Below are positions 9,748-21,600 of a DNA stretch of 36,931 bases, in pieces (position 1 is the stretch's first letter; the number at the start of each line of letters is the position of its first letter). Under the pieces are notes generated by a model that searched no databases, was not told where the DNA came from, and worked only from the letters and a program-made list of their open reading frames with translations. The DNA lies in assembly GCF_000003815.2 (NCBI RefSeq), contig NC_049988.1, forward strand, positions 19,488,950-19,525,880. Direction: 5' to 3'. The position numbers and the translations under genes were made by a program. The DNA is from Branchiostoma floridae (Eukaryota > Chordata > Leptocardii > Amphioxiformes > Branchiostomatidae).

Positions 9748-12318
9748 CTGTAAGTCATTTTGAGTGACATTTTAACTTAGATGTATATGAAAGGAGACAT
9801 AAAACGAAGGGAATTCATCTCAGAAAGCGAACTTGCCGTTTGGACAAAGATTTGTGAAAGTCGGTCAAATGAGGACTTTGAAAACTATAACAACTCAGAA
9901 GAAAAGGCAAGTCAATAGAGATTGATATATACCTCTCAGCGGGCTGACATTGTTACTGGAACAATTGCAGCTTCCTGGTGCTCCAGGAAGCCCGTCACTG
10001 CCGTCCCGGCCGTCTGACCCGTTGGCTCCGGGTGAGCCCTTGGGACCCTCGGGGCCCGGTGGGCCAGGGGGTCCGGTTTGGCTGCATAGGCCAGGAGGAC
10101 CTGGAATCCCATCGCGACCGTCACGACCATTCAGGCCAGGCATCCCAGGAGGCCCCTGTGCGCAGCCTGCACGGCAAAGTAAAGATCAATGAAATATTGC
10201 TACATGTGGCAATATTTTGTCTCCAATGTGATGCACCTCTCACTAGGACAAGCCACGGGTCTGTATTCACCATAATAGACGTTTTGCTGCCCCAGTGCTA
10301 AGCAATAAATCAACAATACCGCATATAGCTACTTAGCAATTATGGCAGACGGTCAAATGGTAAGAGGGATCTGGACCTTTTGGCCCCTACAATATACATT
10401 CACGTTACATTTCTTGTGCAGTACTCTTACGGTATGGCATATCACATGGAAAATCTTGACCACATTTTTACGTTAAGGTTGGAAGGTTTTGAATGTTGGC
10501 AATTGCAAAGACATGTATTGTTTTTTTCTGTATCTGTATCTATATAGCCAGTATAACTGCCCTTCGGCATAACATACCAGCTTTGCAGGCACGCAGCGAG
10601 GCAGCAGCTGGTTATATTACACCGAACGACCCGTCACACCTAACTTTTTACATTTATCTGCAAGCATTTGACTGTTAAAAAAAGAAATATTTAGAGTAGC
10701 AAGTTGCTTTCGGACTTGCTTTCAATTTTTCAACTGAATGTAATCCCAAGACATGGGCGCATTCAAGTCTGGGCTAAAGTTTCCCCTTGTTCTGCGATGT
10801 CTAATGTTTTGCCACTACTGAAAATAACACCCTAAGGTACGACTTGCAAGCATACTCGGTTTCTCCTATGGACCGTCGGGTATAGACAATATGCATTTTC
10901 ACTTAGAGCAGAACATATGGGTTCTGTTTGCTTGTTTGTTTGTTTGTTTGCTAAGTTCGCCCTTACCTCCGAACGGCAGAGTCAGGCTGTTCGCAGCTCT
11001 CTTCGCCCTGTGGTGCATGCCGGGATCAGGACCGAAGGCACCATCTGCCGACTGGAAGAGATTTGGAACAGAAATTAACTTACTTACTCTACCACACTGT
11101 ATTATTGTACTTTCGTTACCATGCAGTGATGATGATGATATTATACTATGGTAGAATAGAGCATGATATAGTTGTATAGTATAATATAGCACGTGTTGTT
11201 ACAAATAACTCAATTCTGCCCGGGTCTTCAATGCTCTTTAAATTCAAATTAGCCAAATTTCCTTCCTTCTTCCCTTTCTTATGTCCTTCATTGCTTCCTT
11301 GCTTCCTTGCTGTCTTCTTTCATTTCTTTCTTCCTTTCTTCAGTCATCGATCCATAATTTTAAACTACATTTGTACAACACTAGCTTTTGCTAAACTCGT
11401 ACTACACATTGTAACTAATAATATCTTCCAACTTGCAGACTAGACTACACTAGACTAACACAGTACTGTACTTGGCTTTGCTAAAACTACTGTTATAATA
11501 AGCGTATATTGCGCAATTTTCATCATATGCATGCTTATCTGCACTACAAGTATGTAGTCGTTTGGCCATGTTTTACAGCTTTCAATCAAGTAGTGCCTTT
11601 CCATTATAACTGTCTAATTGATTTTGATTCATGTAAAAATGTCCTAAATCAGTTTCCTGGTTTTGAGCAAAATAGGTTTCGTACAGGGCTGAGAACAGCT
11701 AATGTATACTTTAGAATTAAAATGAACATAACACATAGATAATGCAACCATCTGCAGTTTTTGTCAATCGTCTCATCCCAACAAGTCACAAGTCAACAAA
11801 GCCCTGTCTGGTTCAATTATTTCACTCAATTAGATCTAATCTAGTAAATGTCAGAGTGCAAGAAGTAGCCTTCTGTATTTTTACGAGTTAACGCACAGAA
11901 ATGTGCACACAACTGACTTTATATCTCATTCATACTTTTGAACAAGACATAGGTTCAATTTGCTTGAAGGTTAGCCATACACAGTTCGTACACAAGTATC
12001 GCAATTAGTTATCAAAAGAAGGTGAGTTTGTTGACATTTTACCTCAGTGCTCTCCACGCGATTGTTGCTTTCCCAGGACTTGTCTTTAGTCAGAGCCTCC
12101 AATTTCGTCTCCAGAGACACAAACCGCTCGTCGTTGGCCGACAGCAGCTGCTTGAGTTGCCAGTTCTGCAGCGCCAGCACTACCAGCGCCGAGACGATCA
12201 AGATAGCCCCCACGGCGCAGGCTGCCTGGACCGCCGCCGACCGCACACGGGACCTCCGGTCGGCATACACGGGCCCGCCAATCGCCAGGTCCCCGGTCAT
12301 CAGCTTATCTGTGCTCAT
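9095..12318 (-). CDS. Gene B: membrane-anchored ficolin-like protein (TM, coiled coil, furin site, collagen, fibrinogen-related domain)
   Basis: Four exons in transcript order, 12318-12043, 11051-10967, 10166-9933 and 9747-9095, give 415 aa with matching phases 0, 1, 1. Exon 1 encodes a short cytoplasmic tail, a transmembrane segment (about residues 27-50, core [16 protein letters not shown]) with no signal peptide before it, and a coiled coil (about 54-90). Exon 2 carries RAKR at residues 107-110, a furin-type site. Exon 3 is collagen-like. Exon 4 is a fibrinogen-related domain. Ficolins bind acetylated sugars through this domain and trigger complement; FIBCD1 is a membrane form without collagen. 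This protein joins both plans, and cleavage after RAKR would free a soluble ficolin. It could be a lectin of innate immunity at the cell surface; ligand and partners are unknown. It is the only complete fibrinogen-domain gene in the window. Confidence 0.88.
9933..10166 (-). other. Gene B exon 3: collagen-like region
   Basis: Two Gly-X-Y runs are separated by one break (LCSQT): seven to eight triplets starting at [16 protein letters not shown], then about eleven triplets from [13 protein letters not shown] to GAPG. Cysteines at CAQG before the first run and GSCNC after the second could link chains of a trimer, as in ficolins and mannose-binding lectin. Confidence 0.92.
10516..10625 (+). repeat. 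Single copy of the 56-bp minisatellite family
   Basis: One unit (CTGTATCTATATAGCCAG onward) followed by the GCAGGCACGCAGCGAGGCAG tail, inside gene B intron 2. The same unit and tail are found at 19371-20040, and inverted at 16820-17105. Confidence 0.8.
11243..11345. repeat. CTTCCTT-rich low-complexity tract
   Basis: Pyrimidine-rich run in gene B intron 1 built of TTCC/TTTC units. No coding or known signal role is seen. Confidence 0.6.
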
Positions 12319-12639
12319 TCTCTACAACTTAAGGGCAGTTGAGCAACGAACTCGGCTTAATTACAATAAAATGATGATGGTTTCAAGCAACCTGAAGAAA
12401 ACTCTGAGGCACTACGCTAACTGGCCGTATGTAGTAGCACTCATCGACTGAAGATATATTTTGAGCTGAGTAGACTTTAATTAAGATATAATATTCAAAA
12501 AAACTTGTCAGACAAGAAACCGGGAAATCCCCCTTGCTTTTTTCTGGGGACAAGGTCTATGCCTATTGGTGGTCAGCTACTGTTCTTTCCTCACACGTCA
12601 TGAATGTGAATATATAATGACTGATTATAAGTTGTTTAT

Positions 12640-13310
12640 GTCGAAGTCAGAGGCGTTCTGTTGAATCCCGCCAGGTGACACGGGTCACAGGTCACACTTG
12701 TTTTTCAAACTGATCAGAAAACCCGTTCAGCCGCTCATGGCGTAGTCCGTCTAGAGGTATCCTGGTGCCGGAGGCATCTACCCTGACTTTAGACAAAGGG
12801 TGTATATTTTGAAATGAAAACACACCAATTTTTCAATGAATCATAGTAGTTAGAATATAGGTCTATGTCATGAACAACTTGACATCATCAACGCCTTGGG
12901 TATATGATTGTGCCAGACGATAGCATTAATGTGTTTTGAATGATAAGATCACCTATCAGCATGTGCCCCCCTCCCAAATATCCAGTGCACTGTTGTTTGT
13001 CGAAATCCGAATCGCTCGTAGTCCGTTAGGTCACAGGTTAACGTGTTGTTTTCAAAGTGATAAAAAACTGTTCAGCCGCTCATGACGTGGCTTGCCAGTC
13101 AAAGGATCTCAAAGATCTTCAGCGATAACGTAGCACCTGAAGCATCCACCCTGACTGTTGACAATGTGTTTATATCTTGAGATGAAATAACAACAATTCT
13201 TCACATAACGCAAGACTTGGTCTTTCTAAATAGTATTGGTCTATGTCATAACTAACTTATCATATTGGATATATAAATGTGTGAGACGATGGCATAAATA
13301 ACGTGTCTTT
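12640..13310. repeat. Tandem pair of about 300-bp units upstream of gene B
   Basis: Unit 1 (about 12645-12960) and unit 2 (about 13000-13320) share, in order, GTCACAGGT, GTTCAGCCGCTCATG, CATC(T/C)ACCCTGACT, TTGAGATGAAA/TTGAAATGAAA, GGTCTATGTCAT and AGACGAT(A/G)GCAT. They start about 330 bases upstream of the gene B ATG and may belong to its promoter region. No open reading frame of interest. Confidence 0.65.
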
Positions 13311-13474
13311 GTATGTCACTGAATAACGTACACACACTCATTTGTGAACACGTGTTGTAATCGGCGGTTTTGTCAAATCATGAAGTATTTATTAGCTCGC
13401 AGTGTTCGAACTTTTCACAACAGTTTCCATTGATAGATATTGAGGACTTAAACTTAATATAATGACATATTTGT

Positions 13475-13635
13475 AGACAGAAGTTGTGTCGAAATTTTGT
13501 ACGGAAGATGTGGATTCATTTTCAAGCCTTTCCAAATTTCAAGAGACGTAATTTTTAACTCGGCGTTTTTTCAGGACGATTCTAGCTTTTTTGTGTGACG
13601 TCACATCCACAAGCCAAATTTGGCAGTATTCCCAT
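13475..13635. promoter_or_regulatory. Upstream element shared by genes A and B, with a CRE-like palindrome
   Basis: This stretch matches 3610-3795: TAGAC(T/A)GAAGTTGT, GTATGGAGGATATGGATTCA-like bases, and AATTTGGCAGT. A perfect TGACGTCA lies at 13596-13603; the gene A copy has TGACGTTA at 3744-3751. Regulatory use is inferred only from conservation between paralogous flanks. Confidence 0.35.
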
Positions 13636-13879
13636 CGGCGGTCTTCAGCCTAGCGGAAAAACCTGTCCCTGTGCTAATCGTCGTTTTGGGATGAACCTTC
13701 AACTCTGACCCCTCCGGAGGTGAACTTGCTTTGCTGCTGTCTGTCTGTATTGTTGTAACGCTACACTTTAACAGGAAATAACGTCGTGACCTGGTAAAGT
13801 TAAAGGGACTGTTGAAATTTGAAGGTGTCTTTATAATTGATTTCCAGCCTGTAAAAAAGGCAATAAAACTCATAAGCAG

Positions 13880-14840
13880 CATTGACTGTCCCTGGTTCTG
13901 AAAATGCCATCTAATACTTATTACGTTACATTTGGAATTTTTGACTCACTGAAAAGACTGTTTTTTTTTAAGGGGTAGGGTATTTGAAAAAATGCTTTAA
14001 ATTTGTGTTTTGGAAGGTGCATTCACAGTGAAAAGTTTCAACTGTTAAATAGTTGAAATAATGAATACACAAACGAAGATGAGAGCACAAGACCATTGTA
14101 TCAGAGGGAAAGATCATCTACATTTGTTTGATATAATTTCTGCCAATGGTTGGAATTCTTTTCATGGATGTAACAGAATGATTTCCAATCACTGATGCAC
14201 CTTGCAGATACTCTCCAAGCAGAGGCCTGATTTATACAGTAGAAGCCAGTTAATTGCACAACGGATTAACGCACACTTCTGTTAACTGCACGGAATCCCC
14301 AAATCCCAAACTGAGGCGGTCCAGCTAGATAGCTTCGCATAATTGCACCTGCCGGATAATTGCACGAAATTCAGTGGCATATAGGCCGTGCAATTAAGCG
14401 GCTTCTACTGTAATACCCTTTTCTCGGCAGCCGATCCATCCACGGAGGCTGTAAAAAAACGGGGTAGATCAGAAGGAGCATTCTAAAGTACATCCAGCAT
14501 CTGCATGTATGCCGATGATAAAGAGCATCCGCATGGTGATGCCATACTGTCATTAAAGCCATGTTGATTTGAAATTACATGGATGACTTATAAACAAACA
14601 AATAAACAAACAAACAAACAAACAAACTTACGCGTATGATTTTCGGCCGTATACACATAGTCAAACCAACCTAGTCTGAGGTTAGACTAAACCATAGGAT
14701 GAAAATGTGGGCCTTGAGGCAGGGGCATGTTCAGGTGATGCTGTAGCTATGCCTGGGCTGGACTATCAATCAGCGCCCCCATGCGATATGTGTTGGTGAG
14801 ACAGGCCCACGGGCCAAAGGTTACGCGAGGTCATTGTTGT
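13880..14840. repeat. Upstream block of gene B, homologous to 6100-7190
   Basis: Same landmarks as the gene A block, in the same order, interrupted by a pogo/Tigger-like MITE at 14237-14410 and an (AAAC)n run at about 14590-14630. No gene is seen between 12319 and 15644 apart from these repeats. Confidence 0.6.
14237..14410. mobile_element. Pogo/Tigger-like MITE (174 bp)
   Basis: The ends CAGTAGAAGCC and GGCTTCTACTG form inverted repeats of about 23 bases, continuing into TTAATTGCAC. TA flanks both sides, the target site of the Tc1/mariner/pogo group. The CAGTAGAA... ends and the TTAATTGCAC subterminal sequence are typical of Tigger-type elements. Too short to encode a transposase. Confidence 0.85.
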
Positions 14841-15644
14841 TTACAAACACCGGTCCGATACCACGTTTACGATAGCGGCGTGCGAATCATATGACTGCAG
14901 TTCACAGCGGTCAGGTCAAACCGGTAGTTCACATCTGCACATGCCGTACACTACTGGCACTGCGGTTCTCAACATTACAAGGACGCAGTTTATATCGCAC
15001 TGTGCATAATAGCACAGCGTTTCCATTGAAGCGGTTGCGAAAGGTAGGCCACGATCTTACGTAACCTAATATTAAGCTATTCTAACTGTTGTATTGCTCA
15101 CAAATGGACAGCATGCTAATGTATGTCACTTTAATATAACTGTTATATCTTACGTGACTATTCAGTCAGACATATTTTTCATTGTGCAAAATCATAAGCG
15201 CTGCCAAACTCATGAAACTGACCACACCAACAACTCTGAGCTTTTGGCATTGTGGTTTGTGCGTTGGTTTTGTGATCTGGCTGCCCGGGTTCGACGCGGG
15301 TTCCAATTAGGTTCCTATCCCGAGAGTCAGGATATTGTTTCTTTCAGTTGCTACTTGTTTCAGTTCACCTGATATATGAGATCTGAGACTCCCCTAATAT
15401 TGGGGGTCATCATGGGACTCAGTCTCCCCACAGGGTTCTTCCGGAATTGGACAATTTCAAATCTCAGGCCAAATTTCCCTTAGGATATATATAATGATGT
15501 CTGAAGATAGATTTACTATCATAATAATGAAGACAGGAGCATGAGTTTCCCTTATATTTTGGTACCCTCTCTGCCAAATTTCCCTTGAATGTGCAAGCTG
15601 ACCATCCATTTCCAACTTAATCTTTCAGACTCAGGAATAAGACG

Positions 15645-18600
15645 ATGCAGGGGCTAAGGTGCAGTATCGTGTTTCTCGCGGTGATCCTGGTATCCCAGAA
15701 GTCCACAGCGCTCAGTCCGAGTCGCGGCGGCCCGTTCCGTGCCATGTTTCCCAGGGTGCACCATGATATCCAGCAGGGTCAGGACTACGGCGACCCGCTC
15801 TTCCTCACTCCTTATTTGGAACAGGGCATGGCAGAGAAAGGTGGGTCAAGGGTCAGAGGTTAGGAGTGAAAGACTTAAAGAGGTTAAGGGTCACAAAACT
15901 GGGAAATGTATGTCAAGGATCAGAGGTCATGGACCATAGCATGGAATGGTAAGACAAGGGTCAAAGAAATGCCAGGTCATTGTTGTGCTATTATGTTCTT
16001 TTCTAAGGTTCATTTCTATAGATAATTTGTTTTACCTGGTATCTCTTATCATATGGTTGTTCTAAGTGTAATCTGAAAAATGTCTGACTTTTTTTGCATA
16101 TAGCCCGAACCCTTAGTGAGGTGCATCTCCCCGGCACATCAGTCAACAGCTTCTCCGGCTACCTGACTGTCAACAAAACCTACAGCAGTAACTTGTTCTT
16201 CTGGTTCTTCCCTGCTCTGGTCAGTCTTTATGTTATTTACAGTGAATTACTGCTTTTTGTTGCTTCAGTCAGTTCCTTGATCTAGCAGACTCACTGACAG
16301 GTCCATTGCACTGAATCTCAGCTACCAGTAGCATAAGTTTTGTTGTGGCTCTATTATAACTGCATATACTGTCCAAAGAACATGTATCTGTGATAGTCCT
16401 TCTAATTGCAACTAGTCCATTCCATAAAAGCTTTCTGTATTTCAAGTTGAAATAAACCTGCAAATGCAAGTCCAACAGAGTTTTTGCATGTACAACCTAG
16501 CCATGCTTATGAATTTTCAACTTGAAAAGGGTCAGCGGACTGGAGAAAATGTGTTGGTACAAGCTAATTTCTTTATGTACAGATGTAGAGTTTGAAACCT
16601 TGACCATGTTCCTGTTGGATGTTCCTCCAGTCGGACCCAGAGAATGCACCAGTGCTCCTGTGGCTTCAGGGAGGGCCGGGTGGTACGGACATGTACGGGC
16701 TCTTCACAGAGACGGGGCCCTTCTATATCACAGAGGACGCGCAGTGTGAGTTGGTGGTTTATATACAGACTATTTGCCATGCAAAGTTTAGGTTAGGTGT
16801 TCGGTGACGGGTTGTTCAGCGTGGTATAACCAGCTGCTGCCATGCTGCGTCCCTCACTGCCTGCAAAGCTGGTGTGTTACGCCTAAGGGCGGTTATACCG
16901 GCTATACAGATACAGATAGATCAGCTGTTTTTTTTTTAATCCAAAAGGTGGTCATTCCGGCTATATAGATACAGATGGGTGTGTTGCGCCGAAGGATGGT
17001 TATACCGTCTGTACAGATACAGATACAGAAGCTGGTGTGTTACACTTAAGGGTGTTGATACCTACTACACAATACAGATACCAAAGCTGGTGTGTTCCAT
17101 CCAAAGGGATGGCTTCTGCACCAGATCTTTGTGTGTGAGCCTACCAGGTAGAAGTGGCCCAACCTGTAAAGCCTGCCTCAATACTGCACAACAGTGTCCT
17201 GACTATAATAACTGTAGTCTGTGTAATGCAAACTCCGCTGTTAGTTTGAGTTGAGTTAAGAAGTGCAATTAAATCAGGCTATGATAAATGATGAGCTAAG
17301 GTCCAGAACTTTTGCACAGAAAAAAGGAGCTTCTTTGCTTGGTTTGTGTGAAAACATTATCAACTTTGTTTTTCAGTGATGAGTCGAAAGGTGACCTGGG
17401 CTTCTTCTTACTCCATGCTGTACATTGACAACCCTGTAAGTATTCCAGGACTGCACAAACAAACAAACAAACAAACAAGCAAACAAGCAATAAAAAAATA
17501 GCAGTGGGAAGACTGATTAACAGGTGGATACTGCGTGCTGTATATAGACTGAATCCTGTAAGTATTTCAGGCCTGCTCACAAACACAAAAACAGATAACA
17601 CTAATAGTGGGTAAGGTCATAAACAGCAATTAATTAGCCTACTCCATGTTACATACATTACAGTGTATAAATAACCATGTGAGGACATGTATGTTTAGGG
17701 CTGCTTGAGAACAAGTAGACAAATAAGTAATAGCAGGTAGGGTGATAACATACAAATTTAGACACGATCACAGTTCTGGATACAGTAACCTACCTTAAGA
17801 TTCCTTACCGATACCTTAGATATTTTCTCAGACCTTGCCTTAGACCGTGTTTTCTCTCTCGACTCCTTACATATTGTTGGCTCAAGACTAAAGACAATAG
17901 AATATGTATTTAAGTTTGGGAAGCTTTCTGACTGGATGTGTCTCTGTCTACAGCTGTCTATGAGATGTGAAACAACTGTTTTGCATTATTTGCAGGTCGG
18001 AACAGGATTCAGTTTCACCAAGTCTGATGCTGGATTCTCCACAAATCAGGAAGAAGTAGCTGATAATCTCTACAAGTGAGTATTATGCAAAACAATGGTC
18101 CATGTAAAGTAGTGTATTTTCTATTTAAAATGTGCTGCTATAGAGTGTAATATACATGTGATGTTGTTGGATAGTCCCTGATTATGCACAGAGAAGTATT
18201 ACTGTAAGTGTAACTGTATTTTTAGCTTCGTAACCTGAATATTAAACTTTGTGACACTGAATGATTTTAGCTAGTGTTGTGATTTAATTTCTCTCAATGC
18301 AACCTCTAATATATCTGGGTATCACATTATAGATATAATATACAACACGGTGTATTCCGTATCGCCAAAGGTTTCAGCCCGACCGCGGGTCGGATCGCCC
18401 GACGGCCGAAGGGATCCGACCCGCGGGAGGGCTGAGACCGAGGGTGATGCGGAATACACCGTGTTGTATTTCATTTATGTCATACCCACCTGAGAAAACC
18501 GTTGTTTTGATATGAAATGCGCCAGACGTTAAACAAATTTGTTGCCCTCGAAAAAAAAAACATTGCAACAGTAATGTTCCAACGTCCGAATCAGGTATTC

Positions 18601-21600
18601 GAACTTTTAATGGCGTAGTATTCGGCCCACTCGAAACAGTTCGATTTATTCGGGATGGAGCCCGTGTGATAAGCCCGGGCCGTACGGAAAGTTATCATCC
18701 GGTCCGGAACACCCGTTTCGAACGTTTTCGCATCACAGGTATGACATAAGGAGGGTTACATCATAACGTTGTTTTCTAATTTCTGATTGATCTGTTTTTA
18801 CCCTCCAGTGCACTGCTGCAGTTTTACCAAATCTATCCAGATTTCCAAAAGAGGGACTTCTATGTCACTGGAGAGGTGAGCTACATGTAGGCTGGAGTGA
18901 ACTTTGACATTGTTTGTGATGCTCTTTGTTCCCTCCTTCACTATTTAACTTTCAAGAGAATGTATTATGTATCAATAGAAAAAATACCGGTATGTACTTT
19001 TTAGTATTTTTTATCCTCATGTAACCAGCTATCATACAATTGAATATTCTTTATTTTCTTCTTCCCCAGTCCTATGCAGGAAAGTATGTCCCAGCACTGA
19101 GCTACAAGATCCACATGGAGAACCCCACAGCCAAGTTCAAGATCAACTTCAAAGGCATGGCCATCGGCGACGGGCTGTGTGATCCCATAAATGTAAGTAC
19201 TAGTAACACTTCTGATTGTACCAGCTCAATAATGTCAGAACCAATGTCACTATGCATGCTTGCATAAGACAACCACTGTTTTGCAATTGATGTTACAATG
19301 TTTTCAGTTGTGTAATTTAGTTTTAAATAGATTTATATTTATTGAAATCACAGACAATGTAATACTGTATCTATATAGCCAGTATAACTGCTGTTCGGCG
19401 TAACACACCAGCTTCTGTATCTGTATCTATATAGCCAGTATAACTGCTGTTCGGCGTAACACACCAGCTTCTGTATCTGTATCTATATAGCCAGTTACTG
19501 CTGTTCGGCGTAACACACCAGCTTCTGTATCTGTATCTATATAGCCAGTATAACTGCTGTTCGGCGTAACACACCAGCTTCTGTATCTGTATCTATATAG
19601 CCAGTATAACTGCTGTTCGGCGTAACACACCAGCTTCTGTATCTGTATCTATATAGCCAGTATAACTGCTGTTCGGCGTAACACACCAGCTTCTGTATCT
19701 GTATCTATATAGCCAGTATAACTGCTGTTTGGCGTAACACACCAGCTTCTGTATCTGTATCTATATAGCCAGTATAACTGCTGTTCGGCGTAACACACCA
19801 GCTTCTGTATCTGTATCTATATAGCCAGTATAACTGCCGTTTGGCGTAACACACCAGCTTCTGTATCTGTATCTATATAGCCAGTATAACTGCTGTTCGG
19901 CGTAACACCCCAGCTTCTGTAGCTGTATCTATATAGCCAGTATAACTGCTGTTCGGCGTAACACACCAGCTCCACAGGCACGCGGCGCGGCAGCAGCTGG
20001 TTCTGTAACTGTATCTATATATTAGCCGGTATAACCGCCGCTCAATACAATACATTTTCAATTTTCAATACATGGCAAAACAAGCACTGCCAGCCTTATT
20101 ATCCAACAATTCTGTAGTAATCAGATATAGATTGAGCTCTCAGTGTAAATTGAATAATTGATAACCAATCATCAATAAATCAATCAATTCTTCCACAGCA
20201 ATACCAAGCTCTGCCAGACTTATTGTACAATAATTTTGTAGTAATAAGAAATGGATTGATCTCTCAGTGTATATTGATAACTGATAATCAATAATCAATA
20301 ATTTCTGTTTCCCCCAGCAATACCCCGCCCTGCCAAACTTCCTGTTCAACACTGGGCTGTGTGATCAGAACCAGGCCGTGGCGGTCGGAGCAGCCGTGAA
20401 CCTGCTGGTGACGCAGATCAGCGAAAAGCTCTACACAGAAGCTTTTAAGGTGAGTCTCTGAAGATTAAACATCCAGGTAATAAGATACCCCCCTTACCCG
20501 TGACAAGACATTAGTTCCTGTAACCTGAACAGCAGGAACTGCTGTGAACCTGCTAAAAACACAGGTCAGATAAGGTAATAAGACATTTCAGCGCTTACAT
20601 CTCACCCTGCCCTAGCCTGGGTACCATACGGATAGTAGTTTGCTCCTATGTTCGCTTCTGCTATCCGTCTGGAGACTTGTGCATTCAAACCTTTTGGTGG
20701 TAACGTCAGTTAATAAGCGAAGTAAGGAATGGGTTCTAGAGCACTCGTTCGATGACAACAGGCCGGCTCCTGCATGTGCAAGGGGACGCAGGGCTTTTCC
20801 GGTGTTGGAACAGCGGTTCGAACGAGCGTTGGAATCCATTCCATAATTCGCTCATGAGTAGGGACCAATCAGCGCCTGCTTCCAAAATTTGGACGATTCC
20901 AGACGTTAAGATGGTCCGCGTTCCCAGACGGAAACACAGAGAAGCGACTGTATATAGTGTACAATGAATGTCAGAGCTAGTAGCGACTGTTTATAGTATA
21001 TAATGAACGCCGGAGCGAACTACTTTCTGGATGGTACCCAGGCTAATCCTGCCCCGTGTGATCAGTGTAAAGCTGTACACAGAAGCTTTTAAGGTGAGGC
21101 GATGAAGGTTAGTCATCAGGGTTTTAGCCAGCATTCGTCCTTCCGTCCTTTGATGGAATGCATTATGCCGCTGGGGACGGACAAAAATGAACCCAATTCT
21201 ATCCTCTGTGACAAACACAAACCAGCTTGTGAAGATATAAAAAAAAAAAAATTGCAAAGATCCCCGTGAATTCAGCTCAGATACCATTGAACCAAGCCGA
21301 GTCTACTCTGCCCCAAATGCAGGAAATAGTATTTCAGAAGGTCTAGATTTCAAAATTTCTTCGGACACCCCTAGGATCATCGAGCCTTCCACGCTTGACA
21401 AATATTCCATTCAAAATCCAGGGGACGGAAAAATATTTCAGGCTGGTTAGAGCACTGTTAGACATCCAGGTAATATTTTATTGTTTCAGCCCAACCCCCC
21501 AACAGTATCAACTCATGTGCAACAAGCAAACAAAAGTCCGTCTTAACTTGCCTTAAATTTGTTTCCCATTGGACTACAAAAGAATTGCCTTCAACTCTTT

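Noticed and set aside
9008-9763. Plus-strand frames over the gene B fibrinogen exon
   Set aside because: Shadows of the minus-strand fibrinogen domain, which has family motifs and splice borders.
19371-20061. Minus-strand frames rich in YRYRSWCVTPNSS
   Set aside because: They arise because one frame of the 56-bp minisatellite lacks stops; no borders or homology, and they lie in an intron.
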